DNA from: Notospermus geniculatus
Taxonomy: Eukaryota; Nemertea; Pilidiophora; Heteronemertea; Lineidae
DNA length: 64,000 nucleotides
Assembly (NCBI GenBank): GCA_002633025.1
Contig: NMRB01000366.1
Location: forward strand, 218,151-282,150
Direction: 5' to 3'
Shown one piece after another: positions 24,911 to 36,600 of this stretch. How positions within the stretch are numbered: position 1 is the stretch's first letter; every line of letters begins with the position of its first letter. The position numbers and the translations under genes were made by a program. Under the pieces are notes generated by a model, which had not been told where the DNA came from, did not search any database, and was given only the letters and a program-made list of their open reading frames with translations.

Positions 24911-27681
24911 GCATGTGCAATAGCGGACAGCTTACATTTGTACAGAAGTTTAGTTCAGTGCATCTGCTGCACAAGTTTGATTCTGGGAGTTTTTTTTTCA
25001 CAACATGCACTTGTTTGGGACTGTAATCTTTTGTATTGATGAACACATAACACTATTTTGCCTCAGTTAAAGTATGCTAGGATTTGTTATTGACCTGAGT
25101 GTTGACATTTATTTTTTTGGACAACATGCACAGGTTTGCTGTATAGTATTTTGGTCAGCTGCGGGTACTGCCTGCATTAATCGAAGTGGGCAGTTTTCAA
25201 AAGGCACTAATTACGTAAAATTAGTGAGTTTCTTTAGCGTTCAGCTTGACCTCACTCATGTACATTTCTTTATGGGATATTAAGAGTTGGAAAGGATGAG
25301 TTCACATGGAGGGATTGCGAGTGACAGACCAGTATTTTTCAACTGATAGTAGGCCTACCATTATCATGAAAATCACTGGAATTGAAAGCAAATAAAACAG
25401 CTTGTTCGTAGGATGTTTTGTACGTTGATATCAAACGCCGATAACTACATGTAAGATGTACCTGCAGTATCCAGTTGTATCGCCAAATGTAATGGGGTCA
25501 ACCCTGAACACGAGCTTCATAGATGACCTTGCAGCATTCGGTGTGCTGTTCACTCTGCGAGATCTTCATATCTGTTTAATGGATGTTCTTGCAATCCCTC
25601 TGTATTGAAGTAGTTTATAGTGGACATGTTCTTAATGAACTGCTCAAGAGTATTTTGTATGCCACATTTGATTGTAAATATCAAGATTTTCACATATGTT
25701 AAAGAACAAAAGAAATTAAAGACCATTGTCTTCTCTAGCATTCTTTTATGCCCCAGATCTAGGATGTTGGGGTCATTATGTCAGGGCCCCTCTGTTGGGA
25801 TCAGTTGATGAACAGCTCCATCACTCATCCACAGATGGCCACTGTGCCAGCCTTATTTGTCTTTTCTTTTCCTTCTTCCCCAATCTATCGTCTGGGCCAT
25901 ATGGGCCTATGAACTACATGCAAGTCAGGGCATACGTATGTCACACTCTGCATTGTTGTTTGTGTCTCTGGGCCTGTTCCATCTCCGCTCCTTCAAAACT
26001 GCCAGTATTGCTGGCAGTTCTGTTGGCTCCAAATTAATGGCTGTTGGAAGCGTTCAAAATCTTGAAAAGTATCATATTGTGACAACACATTGATGAAACA
26101 TATTAAATCAATGCAAATATTTTGTTATATAATTTTATTATGAAGCTTAGAGTAATTGTATACATCAGCTGCATCATAAAATGAGGACAAACATAACAAG
26201 CCCTAAATACTGCTTTGAAAAATCTCTCCAAATCTACTATCGGACGCTGGTCGTCTGCTATGTAGGGTTTGATGGTAATGATATCTGCATTAAAAATCTG
26301 ATGATTGTGGTCTTGACGGATGGTAACAGCAATACGATAAAAGTAGCAATTGAAAAGAATTCAAAGTTTATGTCTAGGCTTGCTTTAAAACAAGTAATTG
26401 AATACAAGGCAAGAAATACAGATTACTGAATACAAGATGTGAAATACAGGTTATTGAATACAGACACAGAATACAGATTACTGAATATTACACAAAAAAT
26501 ATAGGATACAAGACATAAAATACAGATACAAATGAGAACTAGGAATAAGAAATTGGAATATTATGTCACTGTATTATGCTACAGAAATGTGTAGAGTGCA
26601 TTATAAACAAAGAAAAAAGAAAACACCATCTATGCAATCTAAATTATAGGACAGAAATACATTTAAAATGTCTTTGGTTGATATGCATATACAATGTATG
26701 ATAAAACTAAACATTATATACCAATATTATTCATTCAGAATGTATTTACACACATAGAGACCCACGGACTGCATTTATTTTTTTTAAAATTTTTTTTCAT
26801 GTATTTATGGACAAAATATTTACATGGCAGTAAAGAATTGAAGCACTTATGAAATGTACCAGTATGTCATGAGGCAGATATGAAGTCTAAACATGTATAT
26901 CTAGTATGTGAATGATGAAAAATACATTGGTAAAACTACTTGCAGTTATGAATTCACATATCAATTTCATGATACATGGACAAGAATCTACTCATATATT
27001 GATGAAAATCATAACCATGATATGAAAATACTAAAGCAGTTATTAAACCAATGGTCTCCACTACACTAAATTGCAAGACCTTTGGTTTTGATATTTGAAA
27101 TTATGAAGATCATATACATGTACATTGTATCTCCTAGTAGTGTAGAGATAATTTATACCTCCAGTCAGTAACGTCTCTGGTGTTCTGATTTGATCACCAA
27201 TTCATTCACTGGAAACATCCCAAACAGATGACAACACGTTGATAATTTCATCTCCAATCAGTAATGTCTCTGGTGTTTTCTCACCAATCCATTCAACACA
27301 AACATCTCCAACCGACAACTGCAAACCCGATAAGGGTATAACTTCACCAACGTTCACAATCTCAACCGATAACTGCTGAACTGATGTAGTAAAATATTGT
27401 CAAACGTTACAAAAACTCCCCATGCCTACATGTTGTTGTCCCTTCAGAAAAAATGTTGGATTTGTTCACCAAATCCGAAGTTCAAACACATAGTGGTTGG
27501 AATGAATGAAGTCCATTTAAATGGGCTTGTGCTGCATATGAGATTCTTTGGGTGTGAATCGTGGGTTTTTCACTGTCAGGCAGGTGATAAGCATGATTTA
27601 TAGGTCTATAATATGCTCCTCAGCAATGGTCTCTCGACAGTGGGACAAAACGCAAACTACCCATGTGGCCAGATGGCCAAG
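24911..27681. repeat. 2.77-kb block, copy 1 (ends at a single N)
   Basis: This block repeats nearly base for base at 27683-30547, with offset 2772-2773. It ends exactly at the N at 27682. The content is AT-rich and non-coding, and may be downstream sequence of the minus-strand arginase gene. The geometry is that of the end of one contig overlapping the start of the next. Confidence 0.9.
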
Positions 27682-27682
27682 N

Positions 27683-30547
27683 GCATGTGCAATAGTGGAC
27701 AGCTTACATTTGTACAGAAGTTTAGTTCAGCGCATCTGCTGCACAAGTTTGATTCTGGGAGTTTTTTTTTCACAACATGCACTTGTTTGGGACTGTAATC
27801 TTTTGTATTGATGAACACATAACACTATTTTGCCTCAGTTAAAGTATGCTAGGATTTTGTTATTGACCTGAGTGTTGACATTTATTTTTTTGGACAACAT
27901 GCACAGGTTTGCTGTATAGTATTTTGGTCAGCTGCGGGTACTGCCTGCATTAATCGAAGTGGGCAGTTTTCAAAAGGCACTAATTACGTAAAATTAGTGA
28001 GTTTCTTTAGCGTTCAGCTTGACCTCACTCATGTACATTTCTTTATGGGATATTAAGAGTTGGAAAGGATGAGTTCACATGGAGGGATTGCGAGTGACAG
28101 ACCAGTATTTTTCAACTGATAGTAGGCCTACCATTATCATGAAAATCACTGGAATTGAAAGCAAATAAAACAGCTTGTTCGTAGGATGTTTTGTACGTTG
28201 ATATCAAACGCCGATAACTACATGTAAGATGTACCTGCAGTATCCAGTTGTATCGCCAAATGTAATGGGGTCAACCCTGAACACGAGCTTCATAGATGAC
28301 CTTGCAGCATTCGGTGTGCTGTTCACTCTGCGAGATCTTCATATCTGTTTAATGGATGTTCTTGCAATCCCTCTGTATTGAAGTAGTTTATAGTGGACAT
28401 GTTCTTAATGAACTGCTCAAGAGTATTTTGTATGCCACATTTGATTGTAAATATCAAGATTTTCACATATGTTAAAGAACAAAAGAAATTAAAGACCATT
28501 GTCTTCTCTAGCATTCTTTTATGCCCCAGATCTAGGATGTTGGGGTCATTATGTCAGGGCCCCTCTGTTGGGATCAGTTGATGAACAGCTCCATCACTCA
28601 TCCACAGATGGCCACTGTGCCAGCCTTATTTGTCTTTTCTTTTCCTTCTTCCCCAATCTATCGTCTGGGCCATATGGGCCTATGAACTACATGCAAGTCA
28701 GGGCATACGTATGTCACACTCTGCATTGTTGTTTGTGTCTCTGGGCCTGTTCCATCTCCGCTCCTTCAAAACTGCCAGTATTGCTGGCAGTTCTGTTGGC
28801 TCCAAATTAATGGCTGTTGGAAGCGTTCAAAATCTTGAAAAGTATCATATTGTGACAACACATTGATGAAACATATTAAATCAATGCAAATATTTTGTTA
28901 TATAATTTTATTATGAAGCTTAGAGTAATTGTATACATCAGCTGCATCATAAAATGAGGACAAACATAACAAGCCCTAAATACTGCTTTGAAAAATCTCT
29001 CCAAATCTACTATCGGACGCTGGTCGTCTGCTATGTAGGGTTTGATGGTAATGATATCTGCATTAAAAATCTGATGATTGTGGTCTTGACGGATGGTAAC
29101 AGCAATACGATAAAAGTAGCAATTGAAAAGAATTCAAAGTTTATGTCTAGGCTTGCTTTAAAACAAGTAATTGAATACAAGGCAAGAAATACAGATTACT
29201 GAATACAAGATGTGAAATACAGGTTATTGAATACAGACACAGAATACAGATTACTGAATATTACACAAAAAATATAGGATACAAGACATAAAATACAGAT
29301 ACAAATGAGAACTAGGAATAAGAAATTGGAATATTATGTCACTGTATTATGCTACAGAAATGTGTAGAGTGCATTATAAACAAAGAAAAAAGAAAACACC
29401 ATCTATGCAATCTAAATTATAGGACAGAAATACATTTAAAATGTCTTTGGTTGATATGCATATACAATGTATGATAAAACTAAACATTATATACCAATAT
29501 TATTCATTCAGAATGTATTTACACACATAGAGACCCACGGACTGCATTTATTTTTTTTAAAATTTTTTTTCATGTATTTATGGACAAAATATTTACATGG
29601 CAGTAAAGAATTGAAGCACTTATGAAATGTACCAGTATGTCATGAGGCAGATATGAAGTCTAAACATGTATATCTAGTATGTGAATGATGAAAAATACAT
29701 TGGTAAAACTACTTGCAGTTATGAATTCACATATCAATTTCATGATACATGGACAAGAATCTACTCATATATTGATGAAAATCATAACCATGATATGAGA
29801 ATACTAAAGCAGTTATTAAACCAATGGTCTCCACTACACTAAATTGCAAGACCTTTGGTTTTGATATTTGAAATTATGAAGATCATATACATGTACATTG
29901 TATCTCCTAGTAGTGTAGAGATAATTTATACCTCCAGTCAGTAACGTCTTTGGTGTTCTGATTTGATCACCAATTCATTCACTGGAAACATCCCAAACAG
30001 ACATCAGTGTCAACATTTAAATGTTGACATGTATCAACAGATGACAAAATGTTGATAATTTCATCTCCAATCAGTATTACTGATTGGAGATGAAATTATC
30101 AACATTTTGTCATCTGTTTGGGATGTTTCAATGTCTCTGGTGTTTTCTCACCAATCCATTCAACACAAACAACTCCAACCGACAACTGCAAACCCGATAA
30201 GGGTATAACTTCACCAACGTTCACAATCTCAACCGATAACTGCTGAACTGATGTAGTAAAATATTGTCAAACGTTACAAAAACTCCCCATGCCTACATGT
30301 TGTTGTCCCTTCAGGAAAAAATGTTGGATTTGTTTACCAAATCCGAAGTTCAAACACATAGTGGTTGGAATGAATGAAGTCCATTTAAATGGGCTTGTGC
30401 TGCATATGAGATTCTTTGGGTGTGAATCGTGGGCTTTCACTGTCAGGCAGGTGATAAGCATGATTTATAGGTCTAAATATGCTCCTCAGCAATGGTCTCT
30501 CGACAGTGGGACAAAACGCAAACTACCCATGTGACCAGATGGCCAAG
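27683..30547. repeat. 2.87-kb block, copy 2 (starts at the single N)
   Basis: Near-identical to 24911-27681. Differences are scattered single bases plus an insertion around 30000-30130 that contains a large palindrome. A candidate minus-strand AATAAA lies at 28907-28912, about 1.7 kb beyond the arginase stop. Confidence 0.9.
30036..30118. repeat. Nearly perfect 83-bp palindrome (41-bp arms, 1-nt centre)
   Basis: The arm at 30036-30076 (starting AACAGATGACAAAATG) is repeated as its reverse complement at 30078-30118. Copy 1 of the block has only one arm at the equivalent place (about 27222-27268). The second arm therefore looks like a local inverted duplication. Confidence 0.85.
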
Positions 30548-30642
30548 TTATAAATTACACTTAATGGTCAGTTTCATCACTGAAATCTAATGATTTCAGA
30601 ATGTGTATTGCTTTGAAGCTCAGGTGCGGTTAACTTGACTGT

Positions 30643-33600
30643 CTAGATATTAATTCTGGTCAGCATGTCCTCCTCGGTACAGAGACCAGCTCCGACTTGG
30701 AGAAGTTTGACTGCTGTGTCCACCGTCACCATCGCGTCGTCTTCGGTTCCCAAGCCTGGGTTGACCTCGGCCATGTCAATCATTTCGAGATAACCTGGAA
30801 TAGCAAAGGACTGTTAGGTTGAACAGATTGTTACCTGTAAAAAAGGAGAGATTTGAGTGCCCAGGCATATCTGAACGGCAGTCTTCACAGCCTACAAGGT
30901 TGGGTGTAAGCCAAAGTCTTTATCGTTGTCACACGTACGTCATTCGCACATGGCTCTTCCGTAATCGAAGGTGGTCTTCGAAATCGGATCGAATCGAATC
31001 GATGGTCTTCGAAATCGAAGACTTATTTTAAGTACGGTATATATGTGCAAATCGGAACGATCAGTCAATTCTATCACTGTTTCAGGTGCAAGAAGGCATG
31101 GCAGAGAATTAAAAACTAGAAGGCACGCCAAGAAAGATATCTTGAAAAACTAGAAGGCATGGCAAAGACAACTAGGAGGCTGAGCAATATACTTCAAAAA
31201 CTAGGAAGCGTGGAACTAGGAAGCGTAATATTTTAAGATGAAGAAAGACGAAGGATATGTAGGCCTAATTATAAGGCTATAAACAAATGAGAAAATACTT
31301 GGCATTCTGGTGTTCTTGAGGCGGTCTGCGAGTACGCAAGCAAGAAAAACGTCATTTTAATCTCAAAATCCTTATAGAAATTGGAATACAAACGCAATGC
31401 GGTGTAAAGCTTGCAATATCGGATGCTGTAGCAATGCCGAGCAAAAACAGAACAGATTTACCTTTGATTCGAAATGTCCCTATTCCTAAAGAATATGAAA
31501 TAGAAGTCTATTCTAAAGACAGAAAGAATCTATTCCTAAAGACAGAAACAATGACCCTAATTTCGAAGAAATAACTTGTACACAATAAAAAACTTGAGGA
31601 TTGCATCATGGCAACCAGGGTAAAGTCATGCATGACCCGCCCCCGAATTTTTTTTCCTAACCGATATATCCAACGACAAACTTTTTTTTCCTAACCTTTA
31701 TAGCAAAAGCTAATCCTAATCCTAATCCTAATAGTACACCCAACACCAACACTAACCCTGACCCTAACCCTAACCCTAACACTTACCCAATCATTAACCC
31801 GCTATTCACTTCGTTATTTTCATTTCGTAATGGATATACTGGTTAGGAATCTAAAACAATCCGCGACCCGCCCGGACGCTGGGCGGTGACGTATTTTAGT
31901 GGTGAGTGGATGTGTTATCTCCTGTTGGGGGGGGGGGGGATAGGTATCACCCTCATAAGGATGAACATCAGTTTCAGAACTTTAGATCACAAAACTGAAC
32001 AGAACCGCCTACCTGTCTTCTTGCACTCTTCCATGATATGGAGACCATCCGTCATGGTCAGACCGTCAGGGACAGACGTGCCGGTAGAGGGCGCAATACT
32101 GGGGTCCATGGCGTCGATGTCGTAGCTCAGATGGAGGCGACGGTTGGGGCTAAAATAAAGGTGTACACCCAGTTTTATAGTGCAAAGGAGGTGCACACGA
32201 TGAATTTCAAAAATCAAAATAAAGCCATTCGATTCTTATTTGCAAATGCAATAACCCGTCGAACTGACGTCATGGCTCATAAAGTCAATTTCTTTTCCTA
32301 AGCTGGCGCCACAACTAGGCCTAATGATTAATGTCCGGTTTTGCCTGCATAACTTCGTGATCTCGATATCTTTGTTTTGATGGATCACATTTGAAGAGGC
32401 CTGCATGTTTCTCATGGTTCTCTATTGCGAAGTCCGTGCCCGACGGACAGTTCGCCGAATGGCACGCGGCTCGGTGCAGCGACCCAGTTTATACTCACCC
32501 AGGATTGAGATAGTCCAGACAGTCCTTGACCGTAGCCTCGATGCCCACCTCGCGGACATCCTCAGCATAATAGGCTTTAATGTTGTAAGATTTGAGGAAC
32601 GCCCTCTCAGCGTCGTCCACGTCACGAAGCCCGATGTAGGCTAGATTCCTCAAGTTGATCCTGCAAGAGAGAGCAGATTCAGCCAATCATTTCCGTTCCC
32701 GCGGAATTGTGAAATCCGTATTTTATATACCACTTAGTCACAAACGTCTGCCCGTTGATGTCCACATCGCTGGAGCGGACCGCGTGAGAAGATGGCAGGC
32801 AAATCCTCCTCTATTTGGTAGGCCTAAGTTGATTCGTCTGATACCAAATGGTATCAAAATGCATGAACTTCATCAAACATAGCAATCAAAAATGGCGTGC
32901 ATGACCACTTACCTCGGCTGCGTGAGCCACTCGAAGCCCGGGATTTTGTTCGGCATTTCGGTATCAAGCTCCTTGGCGTTGAAAGCCAGTGGCATGCCGT
33001 GGATATTTCCAGAGGGGCTTACGGCGGGTGTGTTGATGTCAGCTGTAAATATACACCAAAACTTCAACAACGAAGCAAAGAATTGTTTTTNGTGATTCTC
33101 AGGTCGTGAGATACTCGTGCATGGTCTGTGAATCAAGACCACGAGATAAGACCTGTTGCGCAACTCGCCACAGCTTTTGAGAGATAACGCCGCCATTTTC
33201 CAATTGGTTCTCCGGCCAGCGCCAACGCAGTAGCCTCTGAAACATCTTCACAATGGTTGATACCCTAGAATTATACATACATAGAAAACATAGTCAACTG
33301 GTTCGGTAGAAGGATCAAGAACCTTGCTCCAGCACCAACATCATGGTCTTCACTTTTAAAGAAGGCCTACACTACTTACTGCGCATGCGCTAGCTGATAA
33401 AGGCCTAGGCCTACACTACTCACTGCGCATGCGCTAGCTGATATAACTAAAGTTACCCCAAATTTATGGCGGAGGATCCACTCTGTGGTCAGAGTTGTCC
33501 GGAGGACGGATTTCAGTTCAAATTCGTTACCAATGGTTTCTCGAACTTAGCACAGACCCCATATCCAACTTTGTACCAAAAGTCCCCAAGTGACCAATCA

Positions 33601-36600
33601 TACATTCATGAAATGTGGTATTCATGGAAATGAATTACGAGTGTCATCATCGGGGCAGTGTCCAGTATTTCACCAATTTTTGTTATCTTAGCCTTTCATT
33701 TAATGTATTCTCTGCCAGTGTCCAAAAATAAAAATACGCAAATAAAATAAAATAAAATTAATTAATTTTACTGCTTTTTGGACCTAGGCCTAGCTTGGTA
33801 TGAGGGAAGCGTCGACCATGATGTCTAGATGATCACCAGCGCCGACGCGGTAGCGACCAGAAGTTCCGAGGACCAGCGCCGACGCGGTAGTCCTCAGAAA
33901 TGGTACTGGTATTAAATCACCCTGTACTCATCTGGTGTTGGTCAGCGTCGATAAAGAGCACAAGTACAGCTGCCAAGGCCAGCGCCAACGCGGTAGCACT
34001 TGGGGTCTTGGATTCAGCTGATTCTGTGGCTTGAATTGAAGTACGGAATGCCAGCGCCGACGCAGTAGCAGTAGCTTTCCTTTGCGTCGTTTCGGCTGCC
34101 GTCAGGGTTGTCACGTAGGTCAGCGCCAACGCGGTAACCCATCTCTTGACGTGTTCCGTCCGCACTCGGAGACGTCCTATTCTTCTGTGGGCCGGTTTCT
34201 GATTCCTCTAACATTCTCCAAATCGAGGGGATGGGGCAATTTCAAAAATCAATGTCGGGACAAATACCATGAAAATGCCACCAAAATCCATAAGGCCAGC
34301 TTATGAACTTTTAATGCTCAGAGTAGTTGAACCAAAATTAAGTTTTCTCCGTACCGAATGCATAGAAGGCCGAATGCATAGATCGAAGTTTCTTTTTTGT
34401 TGAGAAATGAGCCCTGGAGATTGAATGTGCCGGAAGAGAGAAGTATTTGAAATTTTGAGTGATCACCGAAGATATACTACTTACCGTGGGCGTCAATCCA
34501 CAGGATGACAACTTCAGCATCCTGATCCTCTGCATAGACCGAGTGGCCGTACACGGAACCAATGGCATTGCTGTGATCACCACCCAACAGCAGGCACAAG
34601 GAAGCGTTGGACAGCTCACGGTAAACGGCGTTGGCAATCTGGAAAAAGGATGTTGATCTGTGATGACAAAGAAATGAGGATTCAAACTATGAACCGTGTT
34701 TTGTGGAATTCGATGGATGACTTGGAAATTTGAAGAAGAAGATGGCACTGTGGAAAAAATGGAGCAGATCAGAGGACGTAAAGAGACAGAGAGGAGTGTG
34801 CACAAAGATAAATTAAGATGATGAAAAGGAAGAAGAAACAGAGAGGGAAATCGGAAAAGGAAGAAGTGTATGAAGAAAATGAGAAAGAGTTAAGAGGAAG
34901 ATAAGAAGAAGATGACTGAGAGAGAAGAGTGATACATAAAGAATAACCAGGGATGGACATTTACCGGATAATCTCTTGAATGACTTGATGAATAAAAGGG
35001 AAGGAAATCGAGAGAATCAGATGAAAATGATAAATGATGAAAAGGGAAGAATAAGCAGGGAGGGAAAGCGAAAAAGGAAGAAGTGTTGAAGAAAATGAGA
35101 AAGAATTCCGAGGAAGATACGAAGAAGAAGAAGATGACGGCAGAGAGAGAGGAGTGGTACATAAAGAATGACTATGGATATTTATCGGGGAGATCCCTTG
35201 AATGACTTGGAGAATAAAAGGGAAGGAAATCGAGCGAGTTGATGACACTGACAGTCACATTTCTGTTGTCCTTACCTTTTTGTTGTCATCCCCATTCTTC
35301 CTGACGTTCATCAATGGTGCCATGGACTTCTCCACTTCTGTCCCAGTCCTCGGCAGATCATGCGGCATGGCGATGTTAGGAAGTACCACATGACTGACTT
35401 TCTTGTCTAAAAAAGAGAAAGTGAACGGTTGACGGTTGGACCATCGATCAAGAACTGCTATAAAAAGGCATGATTCTACTGATGAATAAATTCGATACGT
35501 GAACAGGCAGGCATGCAGGGAGGCATAAAGGAAATGGTACACGCCATGCAAAGAAACAGCTTCTCATGTCATTCCAGTCATTGCCAAATAATGGGCACAA
35601 GGAGAAACACGGGACCGTAATAGAGAGGTTTGGATAACGTTCCCACTCCCGACTCCGACTCCCCATCAAATGAGTGACTTCTCACTCGGGAATCGGAGTT
35701 CCACCCGACTGAGACTGGTGCAAGCTTCATACATGTCATAAAAACACTGTACCTGATTCTCTCAGATGAGGTGATAGCTTCTCCCATATCATTTCTGCTC
35801 CCTTGCTGACGTCCGATTTCGACTGGAATAAAAAAAGAGCTTTATTGCAAATGTTGGGATTTCTGCTGCCGTGTTCATTCAGAAGATGTTGCTTCGTGAT
35901 TGTGTGGAAGGGGCGCGATTTTGGATTCGAGTCGTTTCTGACGCGGACATTAGAGAGGATGCGTAGCTTTCCGACTCCGACTTCAACTAGGAGAATGAAT
36001 TGCAGTCCGCTGTAGACATCCTTGATAAAAATGATTTGATAGACGTTTGCAAATCGTAAAATGCCATAACTTTGTGGCAGAATAATTTTGACTCGTAATC
36101 GGAACTGCGCAAAAATCGCAAATATCGTAGTCGTCATAGTCGTGTCTCAAAGTCGTAACGACTAGGATTACGACTTCAATATTCATTATTTATCCGCACT
36201 TCCGATTTATTGGGCCAATTTTTTCTACCTTAATCAATTTATGGTGTTTGACGAATTGAAAACGTCTATAAAATCGTTTTTATCAAGGATGTCCATTAGC
36301 GGACTGCAATTCATTCTCGTAGTTGAAGTCGGAGTCGGAGTCGGAAAGCTGCGCGTCCTCTCTATTGAGGGACCTAAATCCATGAGGCAGGGGGTCCAAT
36401 AGATTGCTATTCATCTGAATAAAGAGGAGCTGAATGAGGGTGGGGTATTGTGTTTTAACCGCCTAATGCCGGTTATAGGAGACCCAATTTCAGCAGGGCT
36501 TTGTGTCCGAGTGATGAAAAGAAACGACAACACGAAAGCCTTGCAGTGAGAGGATGGTGTTTTAACTGCACTATTGACAATTTCCACCAAGTTCATTATT

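Larger units (their letters stand above)
16851..30642. other. Long stretch without a recognised gene between PPP4R4 and arginase
   Basis: Apart from the 3' flank of PPP4R4 and probably the AT-rich 3' UTR or flank of the minus-strand arginase gene, I see no supported exon here. It contains a 1.41-kb tandem duplication (17.7-20.5 kb), two CRE-rich MITEs (20.95 and 24.08 kb), an assembly gap (23885-24049) and a 2.77-kb repeated block (24.9-30.5 kb). Open frames such as those at 22435-22752 and 26181-26429 have no recognisable similarity. Confidence 0.6.

Noticed and set aside
26181-29202. 82-residue frame present twice (26181-26429 and 28954-29202)
   Set aside because: Identical only because the whole block is duplicated; AT-rich, no similarity, probably non-coding flank of arginase.
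31711-31787. Chromosome end
   Set aside because: Only a few CCCTAA units flanked on both sides by unique gene sequence; interstitial.
33216-34138. CRISPR-like spaced repeats
   Set aside because: Host is an animal, spacing runs from about 20 to 600 bp, and the motif is in an intron; not a CRISPR array.
34338-35250. Several long minus-strand Ser/Phe-rich open frames
   Set aside because: They are the complement of a purine-rich intronic duplication; low complexity, no conserved residues.
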